Positions 26,854 through 41,637 of a DNA stretch of 64,000 nucleotides are shown piece by piece (the first letter of the stretch is position 1; each line of letters starts with the position of its first letter). Origin of the DNA: Gammaproteobacteria bacterium (GTDB taxonomy: Bacteria; Pseudomonadota; Gammaproteobacteria; Arenicellales; JAJDZL01); contig JAJEHQ010000006.1 in assembly GCA_022823625.1 (NCBI GenBank), forward strand, positions 62,001 through 126,000, read 5' to 3'. The notes under the pieces are model-generated. The model was not told the DNA's origin, did no database searches, and saw only the letters and a program-made list of their open reading frames with translations. Both the position numbers and the translations under genes were made by a program.

Positions 26854-29553
26854 TCAACTTGCCGCTTCGACTGCAGGCCTGACAGCCAGGCTGTTCAGGA
26901 CATACCGCAGAATTCCCTTGCTTTCAAAGTACTCCCATTCTCTGGGGGTTTCGATTCGCACAATTACTCGGAAGATTTGATGTGAACCATCATTTCGGAT
27001 TGCAACGACTTCGACCAATTTAGCGCCTTTTTCAATGCCTCTGATGTGGTAAACATCTTCACCCGTCAATCCGAGGGAGTTGCGCGTGTCACCGTCTTGG
27101 AACCTTAGTGGCAAAATACCCATTCCAAGTAAGTTGGAGCGATGAATTCTTTCATAGCTTTCTGCAATGACTGCACGGATACCAAGCAGCAGTGGACCCT
27201 TCGCAGCCCAGTCCCGTGATGAACCAGAGCCGTATTCTTTACCTGCAATGACGATCAGAGGAACGCGATCCGATCGGTAACGATTCGCCGCATCGAAAAT
27301 GGACATGACTTCACCGGAAGGCATATGGCGGGTCCAGCCACCTTCGGTTCCGGGTGCAATTTCATTTCTGAGTCTAACGTTAGCAAAAGTGCCGCGCATC
27401 ATGATTTCGTGATTGCCTCGCCGTGAACCATAGGAGTTGAAGTCTGCTTGACTCACACCCTTATCAATCAAATACTGTCCGGCAGGACTGGTCGGCATAA
27501 TCGCCCCAGCTGGTGAGATATGGTCAGTCGTAATGCTGTCACCTAGCAAAGCGATTGCTCTCGCACCCTGTATGTCGCCAATCTGATGGCGTTGAGCTGG
27601 TTTGACCATATCGTCGAAGTAAGGTGCTTTTCGAATGTACGTAGAAGACTCATCCCAGTTGTACTGACTGGATTGCTCTACCGGAATTTTTGCCCACTGG
27701 TCATCACCTTTGAACACATCAAGGTACTTTGACTGAAACAACTCGCTGGTCACAAAGCTGTCAATCACACGATTTATTTCTTCCGTACTGGGCCAAACGT
27801 CGCGTAGAAAAACGTCTTCACCATTACTTCCCGTACCAATCGGGTCGTTGTAGAGATCAACGCACATCGACCCGGCCAACGCGTAAGCGACAACCAGAGG
27901 TGGCGAAGCTAGAAAATTCATTTTCACCGCAGCATGAACCCGACCTTCAAAATTGCGATTACCAGACAGTATCGAACTGACAATCAATTCACCTTCCTTG
28001 ATTCCGTCAGCAACAGGAACTGGCAAGGGTCCACTATTACCAATACAAGTTGTGCATCCATACCCGACCACTGAAAATCCGATCTGCTCCAGCGGCTTAA
28101 GCAATCCCGAGCGTTCAAGGTACTCAGTAACCACCTGCGAGCCTGGAGCCAGTGAGGTTTTGACCCAAGGTTTGGTCTTCAAACCAAGCCTTACAGCATT
28201 CTGCGCCAGTAGTCCAGCGGCGACGATGACAGCCGGATTTGATGTATTGGTGCAACTCGTTATCGCCGCAACCACAATGTCTCCATCAGAAAGATCTATC
28301 GACTGATGGTCTAGATCAACAGCAACCGAATTAGTCGCGGATTCCTTACCGCGAACTTGGGACAGGTGCTGCGACACCTGACTCTTGGCATCCTTCAGCA
28401 GCAAGCGGTCCTGTGGCCGTTTCGGACCGGCAATACTGGGTTGAACATCTGCCAAGTTCAGTTCAACAATTTCGTTAAATCGGATGTCGTCACCACTGTA
28501 CCCGCGCTCCCTGAACATGCCCTGATGCCGGGCATATGCCTCCACCAGATTAACTGATCTTTCAGACCGGCCAGTCAGACGCAAATAGTCGAGCGTGCTC
28601 GCATCAATTGGAAAAATTCCGCATGTTGCTCCATACTCCGGCGCCATGTTGGAAATAGTTGCCTGGTCTGATACGGACAAATGATCCAGTCCATCACCGA
28701 AAAATTCAACGAATTTTCCAACCACTCCATGCTTTCGCAACATCTGCACAACTGTCAGAACCAGATCGGTGGCAGTCGCCCCTTCCGGTAAAGAGCCGCG
28801 CAGCCGACAGCCAACCACTCTTGGGAATAGCATCGCAATGGACTGACCCAGCATTGCAGCTTCAGCTTCGATACCTCCAACTCCCCAACCTAATACGCCA
28901 ATACCATTGATCATGGTTGTGTGGGAATCAGTGCCCACCACAGTATCAGGAAAAGCCTGCAAAGCTCCGTTTTCCGGTTTTTCAGATACCACCGATGCGA
29001 GGTATTCAAGATTGACCTGATGCACAATCCCTGTCGATGGAGGTACGACACTGAATTGTGCAAAGGAGTTTTGACCCCATCGCAGAAACGTATAGCGTTC
29101 AGAATTTCGACGATATTCCAAAATGGCATTGAGGTCGACTGCGTTGCTGGCGCCAAAGTGATCGACCATCACCGAGTGATCAATCACGAGGTCTGTTCGA
29201 ATCACCGGATTGATCGCTTTGGGGTCATAACCCATTGCTGCCAAGGCATCGCGCATGGCTGCCAAATCGACAATCGCCGGCACCCCGGTAAAATCCTGCA
29301 TAAGCACCCGTGAAGGTGAAAATCCGATTTCAATATCTGGCGGGTTGTCTTCTTGCCACTTTGCAACAGTCAGAATCTGATCTTCTGTTACATCAATACC
29401 ATTCTCGTGTCGCAGCAAATTTTCAAGCAGAACTTTCAGTGAATAAGGCAGAGATTGAATATCAAAGTTCTGAGCGAGTCGTTCCAGTGAATAAATTTCG
29501 TAGGAATGTTTGCTGACTTCAAGTGTCGTTCGGGTATCAAACGTATTTGACAT
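26854..29553 (-). CDS. acnA: Aconitate hydratase A
   Basis: TCA-cycle enzyme of 899 residues that interconverts citrate and isocitrate through cis-aconitate, using a [4Fe-4S] cluster held by C434 (SCTNTSNP), C500 and C503 (YGCTTCIGNSG). Other landmarks are LMQDFTGVPAIVDLAAMR near residue 84-101, VGTDSHTTMINGIGVLGWGVGGIEAEA in segments (207-232) and the C-terminal swivel domain with GDSITTDHISPAG, SRRGNHEIMMRGTFAN and AGKEYGSGSSRDWAAKGP. Full-length, AcnA/IRP type. It stands alone, with a 321 bp upstream region that contains a strong hairpin. The presence of aconitase fits a full or near-full TCA cycle. Confidence 0.97.
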   Translation of the reverse strand: MSNTFDTRTTLEVSKHSYEIYSLERLAQNFDIQSLPYSLKVLLENLLRHENGIDVTEDQILTVAKWQEDNPPDIEIGFSPSRVLMQDFTGVPAIVDLAAMRDALAAMGYDPKAINPVIRTDLVIDHSVMVDHFGASNAVDLNAILEYRRNSERYTFLRWGQNSFAQFSVVPPSTGIVHQVNLEYLASVVSEKPENGALQAFPDTVVGTDSHTTMINGIGVLGWGVGGIEAEAAMLGQSIAMLFPRVVGCRLRGSLPEGATATDLVLTVVQMLRKHGVVGKFVEFFGDGLDHLSVSDQATISNMAPEYGATCGIFPIDASTLDYLRLTGRSERSVNLVEAYARHQGMFRERGYSGDDIRFNEIVELNLADVQPSIAGPKRPQDRLLLKDAKSQVSQHLSQVRGKESATNSVAVDLDHQSIDLSDGDIVVAAITSCTNTSNPAVIVAAGLLAQNAVRLGLKTKPWVKTSLAPGSQVVTEYLERSGLLKPLEQIGFSVVGYGCTTCIGNSGPLPVPVADGIKEGELIVSSILSGNRNFEGRVHAAVKMNFLASPPLVVAYALAGSMCVDLYNDPIGTGSNGEDVFLRDVWPSTEEINRVIDSFVTSELFQSKYLDVFKGDDQWAKIPVEQSSQYNWDESSTYIRKAPYFDDMVKPAQRHQIGDIQGARAIALLGDSITTDHISPAGAIMPTSPAGQYLIDKGVSQADFNSYGSRRGNHEIMMRGTFANVRLRNEIAPGTEGGWTRHMPSGEVMSIFDAANRYRSDRVPLIVIAGKEYGSGSSRDWAAKGPLLLGIRAVIAESYERIHRSNLLGMGILPLRFQDGDTRNSLGLTGEDVYHIRGIEKGAKLVEVVAIRNDGSHQIFRVIVRIETPREWEYFESKGILRYVLNSLAVRPAVEAAS

Positions 29554-29874
29554 CTGTCATGTACACCATTTCAAGTGTTGATTGATGGAAGGATAGCGCG
29601 ACGATCAAGACCTTCGACTGTAGAACCGAGGTCCGTTCGCCTGTGGCTTTAGGCATTTAAGTGCACCGCATCCTGTATGCGAACAGGATGCGGTGATACA
29701 GCTTGGTTCAGACAGCGAATTAATCAATGCTAATCGAGACCGTCTTATGCTTGTTCGATTTTCAGGGTATGGTCAACTGCAGAATGGCATTCACACTATT
29801 CGTTGATAACGCTTTGAAATCGCCAGTATGTTGCAGTGCATTATATTGGAAGACATTGAAAGGATTCGCTCTGT
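29554..29874. other. Intergenic region between acnA and ligA
   Basis: 321 bp holding no convincing gene. On the minus strand it runs from the ligA stop to the acnA start, so it should carry the end of the smc-zipA-ligA transcript and the acnA promoter. The main visible structure is the 13-bp stem at 29664-29695. A 70-codon plus-strand frame at 29727-29939 overlaps ligA and has no ribosome binding site. Confidence 0.5.
29664..29695 (-). promoter_or_regulatory. Perfect 13-bp hairpin upstream of acnA
   Basis: CACCGCATCCTGT and ACAGGATGCGGTG form a perfect stem around the loop ATGCGA. It lies 180 bases past the ligA stop and 111 bases before the acnA start. No U-run follows on either strand, so an intrinsic terminator is doubtful; a protein-binding or RNA-stability element is possible. 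Confidence 0.45.
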
Positions 29875-33607
<3,733 letters not shown>

Positions 33608-33608
<1 letters not shown>

Positions 33609-36600
33609 TACGCTGCGAACTCCTGAGCTTCCAACAATTCAACGGAAAGCACTCTTGAAACGTTAGGTTCTGGCATTGTTATGCCAATCAGTGAATCAAC
33701 TGATTCCATCGTAATCTTGTTATGGGTAATAACAATCATTTGCGTATTGTCTGACAGGGCATGCAGGCTGTAACACAATCGATGGACATTCTCATCATCA
33801 AGTGGTGCATCAATTTCGTCCAGCAGGCAAACCGGGGACGGATTCAGTTGAAATAATGACAGGATAAGCGCTACTGCGGTTAACGCTTTCTCTCCTCCCG
33901 ACAGTGCCTGGATGTTGTCTATGCGCTTGCCCTTCGGACGAGCATAAATTTTTAATCCGGCATTATTCGGATATTCGCCAATCAGTTCGAGGTGTCCACT
34001 ACCACCACCAAATAGTGAGGGAAGCAGTCTTTGAAACTCAGAATTTACAAAACTAAAGGTTTCGTTAAACCTGTCTCGCGACTCTTTGTCAATTTTCCTG
34101 ATCGTCTGCTGCAACGTTTCCATCGCACGCATCAGATCATTATATTGTTCGTCCATATAGGACTTACGTTCGATTTCCTGCTCATACTGTTCGACTGCAA
34201 CCAGATTGACTGAGCCTATACTTTCGATACGCTTTTCAAGCCTTTCATATTTTGCTGTTGCCTCTTCATTGTCGAAGCTATCATCCAAGCTCGCTGCAAC
34301 TGTTTCAGCATCCGACTTTCGATCCGTAATTTTTTGTTTAAGTTCTTCAGACTGCGCACTTAGTCTGCCAAGTTCAATGTTTTGCTGCTGTAAATTCTGG
34401 TTGATTTCTTCCACACCAAACTGATTCTGGACACGTGATTCGTCTAGTTTGCGGCGTCGAACTTCTGCTTCCTCAATCTGATTCCTCACTTGAGCTAATT
34501 TTGAATCGACAGTTTTTCTCTTGGAAACCAGCTCATCCAGACTCACTTGCAGGGATTCGGTGGGATCACCTGTAGAGGCAAGTTTCACTTCAAGAGATTC
34601 CAATTCGGAACGCATTTCAGACACGCGTTGTTCAAGATCTGATAGCGAGGATTCAGCGAGATTTTGGTTGGCAATGAAGTTTTGTGCCTGAAGTTCCAGC
34701 TGATAGCACTTGTGAACAGTTTCACTGACAGAATCGTGCATCGCTTTCAAATTTTGTGAATATGCCTTCGACTGCATCAGCTGAGCTTCTCTTTGCTGCT
34801 CCGCAGTGGCAAGTGCTTCAGTTTCGGTCTGCAAATGACGCTGCAGTGCAGTCTGTTCAGTTTCCAGGCTCAGTCGAGCATCGCTTAGGAGCTGCTTTCG
34901 ATCGTCCAAATCAGCGAGCTTTGTGACGGTCTGAAGGCGCTGAACTTCAGACTCATTCAGTTTTGTACGAATTTTCTCAAGTTCATCAATTTTGGTTATT
35001 AGATAGCTGCGCTTTTGACCAAGCTTGAGTTCAAGATCTGAAACCTGAATTCGCAATGTGTCGATCTGGTTTTTTTTCGCTTCCTCAATTGCATCGAATC
35101 CCACTACCTGCTCTCTCAAATCATGAATCAGGCTGGCGGTTTCGAGTCTTCCCGTTGACTGATCATCTTCAATTGCAGGTGCAAACCAGTTGATGCCTAC
35201 CATCGAACCATCCGCAGTGACAACACATTCGTTGGTACTTAGCTGACCTTTCATCGACATGGCACTCGTCAAAGTGTCTGCTGTGTAGACACCTGCCAGC
35301 AATTTTTCTGCACGCTGATTCGGACTTTTAACATGCCGGGCGAGGCTATCGAACGGCAGTTCCAAATCCGAATCGACACCCCCATTAACAAAGTACTGTG
35401 GCGTTGAAAATTTCTGACTGTCTACAGCACTCATTACTACTGAAAGATCGTCAACACAAAATGCACCCAACTTTTCTCCAAGCACGCGATCGACGGCTCT
35501 TTCCCATCCATCTGATACAGTTACGGTTGTGTACAACTCCTTTGAATCGGCCAATTGATTGTCCTCAAGCCAATTCGAAAATTCTTCATCATCTTCAGTC
35601 GGGGTTGCACCGAGACTTCTTTCGAGAGCGGCTAGTTGAACCCGTGTATCCCGGGCACTTTCCCTTAAGCTCTCCAACTCAACGGCATATTGATCAATCT
35701 GTGTTCGTCGCTCGGACAGGTCAGATTCCATCTGTTGAATTTGCGCCTTCAACTTGTCGCATTCGACTACAACACCATCCATCTCCTGATGAGACGAATC
35801 CGCTACAAACTTAGAAGATACGTCCTCAAGCCGTGAGCTTTCTTCGGTTACTGATTCAAACGATTCGATAGTCGCAGTTAAATTATTTCGATTCTCTGTC
35901 AATGCTGAAAATGCCGATTCGCGTCGCCGTACCGCTTCGATGACCTGCTGTTCCAGTTTCTCAGCCAAAACCTGATTCTCAGACTGCTGGCTTTCTTCCT
36001 GATTCAGTTTTGATTGTTCCGTTTGCAGGATTTCCCTGGCACTACTCAATTGGGCCAGAACCCGCTCATGCTCCATGGCTGCAGACTTGGCCTTGTCTCG
36101 CTGGCTGACGATCGCTCGTTCGGTTTCTCCAATTTGAATTGATTTCGCACGAATTTCGTCCTTGGTGCGATCAATTTCTTCAGCGCATTCCTTAATACGT
36201 CGGTCGAAATCTGAAATATCTGCATTGATTCGGAACTGCTCCATTTGAACATCAGTCAATGTTGACTCCAGACTAAGTCTGTGCTGACGTGCCTTTTCCA
36301 AATCCACCTCAACTGCCCGAACACCTGCAGTGCGCTTTTCGAGTTCCAGGACCAGCTTCGATTTGGAAGCATTCATTTCAGAAACCTGGTGGTTCATTTC
36401 CTGCCATGCATAGGCCAGTAACTGAATTTTGAGACTATCCAGCCGCTCCTTATTTGAGGTATACCTGCGTGCCTGATCAGCCTGGTATTTGAGTTGTCGA
36501 ATGCGCTTTTCTATTTCGAGGCGCATGTCATTCAAGCGTTCGAGGTTGTCCTCAACTCGATTTAACTTCAAAAGCGTTTCGTGTCGTTTTTCTCGAAATT

Positions 36601-37114
36601 TTGACACACCGGAGGCTTCTTCAATAAACTCACTCAGGATTTCCGGCTTGCCTTCAACAATTCGGCTGATCATGCCCTGCTCAATAATGGAATAGGAGCG
36701 TGGTCCAAAGCCAGTTCCAAGAAACAGCTCTCTGACATCGCGGCGGCGCGCGCGGGTACCATTGATGAAATACTCAGATATGCCGTCTCGCGTGACCGAT
36801 CGTCTGATCGAAATTTCAGCATATTTTTCCCACTGCCCGCTACATTGACTGAGTGAATTGTCAAACAGCAACTCGACACTGGCCTGACCCGCCGGTTTAC
36901 GCTGTGCAGACCCATTGAAGATGACGTCATCCAATGTTCCGCCGCGCAGGCTCTTGGCAGAAGACTCACCAATGACCCAGCGCATTGCATCAATGATGTT
37001 TGATTTACCCGATCCATTCGGGCCAACGATGCCGCTCAGAGACCTCGGTACGTGAATCGTAACCGGGTCAGCAAATGACTTAAATCCCGCAATCTTGATG
37101 CTTATGAGGTGCAA
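33608..37114 (-). CDS. smc: Chromosome segregation ATPase SMC
   Basis: Structural maintenance of chromosomes protein, 1168 residues. The head has Walker A GPNGSGKS (31-38) and AMRWVIGE. Long coiled coils flank a flexible hinge with VGINWFAPAIEDDQ and VDRVLGEKLGAF near residues 540-650. The C-terminal head has the signature NIQALSGGEKALTAVAL and Walker B PVCLLDEIDAPLDD. It organises and segregates the chromosome with ScpA/ScpB. The start is TTG at 37114, set by the conserved IAGFKSFADPV at residues 8-18. It is the first gene of smc-zipA-ligA; this organism has SMC rather than MukB. Confidence 0.96.
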
Positions 37115-37220
37115 GTACTACGTCCCCTATTTTACGGTTCGTTGAAACTCAAATTCACACCAGTACGAAGGAGCAAATTCAAAAATTTGCGTTCACGACG
37201 CAAAATTTTTCCTCTTCCTA

Positions 37221-37826
37221 TCAGTCATGTGGAATGGTATTTTTCAACGAAGGTCGTTCGCAGACAGACTGGTGCCAAGCTTCTAAATTCGAGCGACCTT
37301 CCCGCCAATTCTCCATGCTAAATCGGAAATCGAGATAGTCTAGTGCGCAGGCGATTGTCAACTGACCGATCTGAAATCCGCCTGATAGTTGATCTGAATT
37401 TCTTTCAAGAACATCGAGTGTCCGTTCGGTCGCAGCCTTACACCGATCCTTGAATACTGGAGATTGCTGCTCCTCGGGACGCCGGCTTTCCATAACCCGG
37501 CCCACAGACGCATCCAGAATTCCGTCTCCAACTGCCTGAAGTCGCAAAGCAGTCCAACGGGACACGCCACTTGGCGGAAATAGTCTTGGTGTCGTCCCCA
37601 GACTATCAAGATATTCACAGATCACAGGCGAATCAAATAACACCTCACCATTTTCAAGTACCAAGGCAGGTACCTTGCCAAGTGGATTTTCCTGACTCAA
37701 ATCAGTATCTGGCGCAAATGGATTAGTCATCACGTTCTCAACGTGGTTTTCCAAGCCACACTCGATAATCGTTGCAGAGACTTTACGAACAAATGGAGAT
37801 GTCGTTGAATAACGCAATTTCAGCAT
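37221..37826 (-). CDS. Glutathione S-transferase family protein
   Basis: Thioredoxin-like plus all-helical GST fold, 201 residues. The N-domain runs LRYSTTSPFVRKVSATIIECGLE in segments (residues 3-25), where S8-P-F-V is the likely catalytic serine/glutathione region, followed by NPLGKVPALVLENGEVLFDSPVICEYLD with cis-Pro and the DSPVI glutathione site. The C-domain contains FQIGQLTIACALDYLDFRF, the conserved hydrophobic core of proteobacterial GSTs. The physiological substrate is unknown. The 171 bp between its start and the dksA start should hold divergent promoters. The gene lies downstream of nothing on its own strand. Confidence 0.88.
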   Translation of the reverse strand: MLKLRYSTTSPFVRKVSATIIECGLENHVENVMTNPFAPDTDLSQENPLGKVPALVLENGEVLFDSPVICEYLDSLGTTPRLFPPSGVSRWTALRLQAVGDGILDASVGRVMESRRPEEQQSPVFKDRCKAATERTLDVLERNSDQLSGGFQIGQLTIACALDYLDFRFSMENWREGRSNLEAWHQSVCERPSLKNTIPHD

Positions 37827-37997
37827 GGGAAGTTACTCTTGAAATGAAGTGAGGTGTAGCCCTTGATTGACGAATGCCAATCTATATCTTGCAAAAATTG
37901 GGCAAATGTGGTACAAAAGCCGTTTTCCAAACTCGGAATAAAAATTAACGACACGACTTTTTTTCGGTCACTATATTTTACAAAGCAACACACCAAA

Positions 37998-38441
37998 ATG
38001 GTTGAAAATTTATTTAATTCTGATTCTGATACAGACGCATTGAGCTTTGTACCATATTCTCCTGGAAAGAATGAGAAGTACATGAGCAAGAAGCAACGAG
38101 AACACTTCATGCGCATTCTTACGGATTGGCGCCAGAGTTTACTAGACGAGTCCACTCGTACAGTGACAACATTACAGGATGAAACAATCAACCATCCAGA
38201 CCCAACTGATCGGGCGAGTCAAGAAGCCGATATGTCTATAGAGTTGCGTAATCGAGACCGGGAACGGCGTCTGATTCGAAAGATAGAAGAATCAATTGCA
38301 CGGCTTGAAGCCCACAATTACGGATTCTGTGAAAGTTGTGGCGTGGAAATTGGACTCGGGAGGCTGGAAGCACGGCCAACCGCGACTCTGTGCCTGGACT
38401 GTAAAACGCTAGATGAAATGAAAGAGCGTCGAATGTACTAG
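37998..38441 (+). CDS. dksA: RNA polymerase-binding transcription factor DksA
   Basis: Stringent-response cofactor of 147 residues that binds the RNA polymerase secondary channel and works with ppGpp. The coiled-coil tip motif DPTDRASQEAD carries the two functional aspartates. The zinc finger is C-E-S-C near residue 112 and C-L-D-C near 133 (CESCG and CLDCK). The N-terminus VENLFNSDSDTD... KNEKYMSKKQREHF matches DksA. A longer frame from 37863 is open but its first 45 residues are not DksA-like; the ATG at 37998 gives the family's normal size. All four zinc cysteines are present, so it is canonical rather than a Cys-poor paralogue. Confidence 0.93.
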   Translation: MVENLFNSDSDTDALSFVPYSPGKNEKYMSKKQREHFMRILTDWRQSLLDESTRTVTTLQDETINHPDPTDRASQEADMSIELRNRDRERRLIRKIEESIARLEAHNYGFCESCGVEIGLGRLEARPTATLCLDCKTLDEMKERRMY

Positions 38442-38501
38442 TGTGCCATTCGCTCTGTGGCAACCAACAATCCCGCATCTAAACACCACGTCATAGGACA
38501 A

Positions 38502-39281
38502 TTACCAATACCTGCACGGGGGTGGAATCGCCGGCAGCGGGTATTCTTCGGAATACGATGCCGAAACAAAGTAAAGTCCATCGGCCGGTGCGGTAATACC
38601 TGCGAGAGTTCGATCTTTCTGCTCAAGCACCTGTCGAGCCCAGTCTGTGTCCTGATCGCCACATCCTATCGACAACAGGACTCCAACGAAATTTCTGACC
38701 ATATGGTGCAAAAATCCACTGGCCTCGACATCGAACCAGAACCAATTGTCTGCCTGTCCAACATCTAACGTTGTCACTGTTTTAACTGGCACTTTGTTCC
38801 GGCAGCGCGATGAACGAAACGCACTGAAGTCGTGTGTGCCAATCAATGATGAGGCAGCTTTCCTCATGCGTTCTAGGTCTAAAGAGCGCGGAAACCAGCT
38901 GATGCGCTTCGCCAGATAGCTGGGACGAACCCGACGATTTAGCAGCACATAACGATACCTGCGACTCACAGCGCTGAAACGCGCATGAAAATTTTGGTCC
39001 ACCTCTTTGGTCCAGAGCAGGCTTGAACCAACTGGAAGTTTGGTATTAACACCCATGACCCAATTGAACTCCCTTCGCTGGCTGTCAGTTTCAAAGTGAA
39101 AGATTTGTCCACAGGCATGTACCCCAGTATCAGTACGCCCGGCACAATGTACTCGGACCGGATGATCCGCAATATCTGTCAGCGCACTTTCGATGGCTGC
39201 CTGGACTGTTGGCTGACCGTGCTGAATTTGCCAGCCGCAAAATCGGGAACCGTCATATTCGATACAGCCAGCAATTTTCAT
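38502..39281 (-). CDS. truA: tRNA pseudouridine synthase TruA
   Basis: Makes pseudouridines 38-40 in the anticodon stem of many tRNAs. The protein is 259 residues. The catalytic aspartate is D51 in GRTDTGVHACGQ. Other blocks are EYDGSRFCGWQ near the start, RRYRYVLLNR, HDFSAFRSSRCRNK, FDVEASGFLHHMVRNFVGVL and the C-terminal APADGLYFVSASY. It converges with dksA with a 60 bp gap. In many gammaproteobacteria truA follows fimV and precedes trpF-trpB-trpA; here trpBA is nearby but on the opposite strand. Confidence 0.95.
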   Translation of the reverse strand: MKIAGCIEYDGSRFCGWQIQHGQPTVQAAIESALTDIADHPVRVHCAGRTDTGVHACGQIFHFETDSQRREFNWVMGVNTKLPVGSSLLWTKEVDQNFHARFSAVSRRYRYVLLNRRVRPSYLAKRISWFPRSLDLERMRKAASSLIGTHDFSAFRSSRCRNKVPVKTVTTLDVGQADNWFWFDVEASGFLHHMVRNFVGVLLSIGCGDQDTDWARQVLEQKDRTLAGITAPADGLYFVSASYSEEYPLPAIPPPCRYW

Positions 39282-39329
39282 TTGTTTTGAGGTACTTTCG
39301 AGCAGGTTAATTTTGGCTTTGAGTTGGCT

Positions 39330-39345
39330 GAGTGTTTACACTCAC
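39330..39345. promoter_or_regulatory. Operator-like palindrome between truA and trpB
   Basis: TGAGTGTTTACACTCA has seven-base arms around a two-base centre. It lies about 50 bp upstream of truA and 205 bp upstream of trpB. It does not resemble the TrpR operator. Possible binding site for an unknown regulator. Confidence 0.3.
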
Positions 39346-39497
39346 TCTCAGTTTCGAAATCCGAATTCTTTGGTTCCTTTAATCCCAATTGCGTAAACAT
39401 TTTGGCAACACTTCACTGAAGCCATCAGTTCAACCGCTGGATGTCGATTAATTTGAACAGATCAGACTGAACATAATTTTTCGCAACTTCTACTGAA

Positions 39498-39525
39498 TTT
39501 CAGCAAACTATGGATTAAGTATAAT
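39498..39525 (+). promoter_or_regulatory. Candidate promoter of trpBA
   Basis: TTTCAG (39498-39503) and a perfect TATAAT (39520-39525) are 16 bases apart, ending 25 bases before the trpB start. The -35 match is weak. This gives a short leader with no room for a trp attenuator. Confidence 0.4.
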
Positions 39526-39550
39526 CACTGCCACTTTTCATGTAGTCGCG

Positions 39551-40786
39551 GTGGTACCTTTGAATTCAAACATTAATTCAGAAACTGACTCATTTCGGTC
39601 AGGTCCCGACGAAACCGGTCATTTCGGCATTTATGGTGGCCGATTTGTCGCAGAAACACTGATGCCGCTGATACTGAACGTTGAAAAAGCCTACCGTGCG
39701 GCAAGCAATGACCCCGAATTCCAAAGTGAGTTTGATTACTACGCCGAACACTACATCGGTCGACCTAGTCCACTCTACCATGCCGCTCGACTGAGCGAGC
39801 ATCTTGGCGGCCCCAAAATCTACTTCAAACGAGATGAACTGAATCATACCGGCGCGCACAAAATCAACAACACGCTTGGGCAAATCTTGCTCGCGCGGCG
39901 GATGAAAAAAACTCGCATCATTGCTGAAACTGGTGCCGGGCAACACGGTGTTGCAACAGCAACAGTGTGTGCGCTGTTCGATCTTCCTTGTGTGGTTTAC
40001 ATGGGTGAAACCGATATTGAACGTCAAGCTCCTAATGTGTTCCGAATGAAATTGCTGGGTGCCGAAGTGATACCCGTAACCTCAGGAACCGGCACACTCA
40101 AAGATGCCATGAACGAAGCGCTACGCGACTGGGTGGCAAATGTTGACACCACTTTTTACATTATCGGGACTGTCGCCGGGCCCCACCCCTATCCGGAAAT
40201 GGTGCGAAACTTTCAAAGTGTGATTGGAAACGAAACTCGTGAGCAGATTCTGGAAGCCGAAAACCGGTTACCGGACTGTTTAGTGGCCTGTATTGGCGGC
40301 GGTTCAAACGCCATGGGGCTTTTCCATCCATTTCTTGATCATCCAGATATCCAAATTATTGGCGTGGAAGCAGCTGGCCTAGGTATTGAAACGGGTAAAC
40401 ACGCTGCCTCGATTACAGGTGGACAACCGGGCGTGTTACACGGCAATCGAACTTATTTGCTACAAACGGACGACGGTCAAATAATTGATGCCCATTCAAT
40501 CTCAGCAGGGCTTGACTATCCGGGCATTGGACCAGAGCACTCCTGGTTACATGAATCTGGCCGGGTTTCTTACGTTTCCGTCACCGATCAGGAAGCACTG
40601 GAAGCATTTCAGCTGTGCTGTCAGACTGAAGGAATCATTCCGGCATTGGAACCCGCTCACGCACTGGCACATGTCATGAAAATCTCAAAACAGTTCGATC
40701 CCAGTCAGATCCTGGTAATGAACATGTGTGGTCGCGGAGACAAAGACGTATTTTCGGTGGCTGAAGCTTTGGGGACAAAGCTGTGA
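39551..40786 (+). CDS. trpB: Tryptophan synthase beta subunit
   Basis: Condenses indole with serine to tryptophan using PLP; 411 residues. The PLP lysine is K104 in [13 protein letters not shown], with GRPSPLYHA upstream. [18 protein letters not shown]-like [16 protein letters not shown], the phosphate-binding GGGSNAMG and the EPAHALAH region follow. GTG at 39551 is used; TTG at 39560 has a GGTGG-type site and is also possible. trpA overlaps by 4 bp, the usual coupled pair. No trpF is adjacent. Confidence 0.97.
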   Translation: MVPLNSNINSETDSFRSGPDETGHFGIYGGRFVAETLMPLILNVEKAYRAASNDPEFQSEFDYYAEHYIGRPSPLYHAARLSEHLGGPKIYFKRDELNHTGAHKINNTLGQILLARRMKKTRIIAETGAGQHGVATATVCALFDLPCVVYMGETDIERQAPNVFRMKLLGAEVIPVTSGTGTLKDAMNEALRDWVANVDTTFYIIGTVAGPHPYPEMVRNFQSVIGNETREQILEAENRLPDCLVACIGGGSNAMGLFHPFLDHPDIQIIGVEAAGLGIETGKHAASITGGQPGVLHGNRTYLLQTDDGQIIDAHSISAGLDYPGIGPEHSWLHESGRVSYVSVTDQEALEAFQLCCQTEGIIPALEPAHALAHVMKISKQFDPSQILVMNMCGRGDKDVFSVAEALGTKL

Positions 40787-41622
40787 ACGATAGTAATCTG
40801 TCTGACACCAGGATAACGCGCTGTTTTGCCAATCTCGCGAAACAGAATCGTAAGGCTTTTGTTGCCTTTCTTACCGGCGGTGATCCGGATTACCAGACTA
40901 GCAAACAACTGGTATCAGGGCTGCCAGCAGCCGGTGTGGATCTAATTGAAATTGGCATGCCATTTTCTGACCCGATGGCCGATGGCCCGTCCATTCAGGT
41001 TTCTAGTCAGAGAGCTCTCAGAAACGGAATGACTCTGGTAAAGACTCTTGATTTGGTGAGGGAGTTTAGAAAGACTGATGATGCAACCCCAATCGTTCTG
41101 ATGGGCTATTACAACCCCATCTACCGATATGGCGCACATCATTTTGTACAAGAGTGCGCCGAAATTGGCGTCGACGGTTTGATTATTGTTGATTTACCGC
41201 CCGAAGAGGATAAGGAACTTTGCGAGCCAGCTCTGACCGCAGGCCTGCACTGGGTCCGATTGGTCACCCCTTCCACTGATGATGACCGAATTGATGCAGT
41301 GCTTCACAACGTCAGCGGGTTTGTGTACTACATTTCAGTATTGGGTGTAACGGGCACTCGAAGGGCCATGGCAGACCATATTGAGGTGGCTGTCTCGCGT
41401 CTTCGAAAATATACCAGTCTACCAATCGCGGTAGGTTTTGGGATAAAGACTCCAGAGCATGCAAAAGCCGTTGCAGAACATGCCGATGGAATTGTGGTTG
41501 GTTCTGCCATTGTTGACATGGTCAAAGCCAATCTCGACGAAAGTGGCAAACCCAATGCAGAGCTTGTCGATCGCGTTCATGATTTTGTGCGCGATATAGC
41601 CAAAGGTGTTGAAAACGCCTAA
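40783..41622 (+). CDS. trpA: Tryptophan synthase alpha subunit
   Basis: Cleaves indole-3-glycerol phosphate to indole and glyceraldehyde-3-phosphate; indole is passed through a tunnel to TrpB. The protein is 279 residues. The catalytic region is [16 protein letters not shown], with Glu in IEIG and Asp in [38 protein letters not shown] and the phosphate loop [13 protein letters not shown] are present. The start is GTG inside the trpB stop region. It converges with the FimV-like gene, 15 bp apart. Confidence 0.97.
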   Translation: MNDSNLSDTRITRCFANLAKQNRKAFVAFLTGGDPDYQTSKQLVSGLPAAGVDLIEIGMPFSDPMADGPSIQVSSQRALRNGMTLVKTLDLVREFRKTDDATPIVLMGYYNPIYRYGAHHFVQECAEIGVDGLIIVDLPPEEDKELCEPALTAGLHWVRLVTPSTDDDRIDAVLHNVSGFVYYISVLGVTGTRRAMADHIEVAVSRLRKYTSLPIAVGFGIKTPEHAKAVAEHADGIVVGSAIVDMVKANLDESGKPNAELVDRVHDFVRDIAKGVENA

Positions 41623-41637
41623 AACAACGACTGCTAG

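Noticed and set aside
39330-39345. TrpR operator for trpBA
   Set aside because: Palindrome does not contain the CTAG-centred TrpR pattern and lies far from the candidate promoter.
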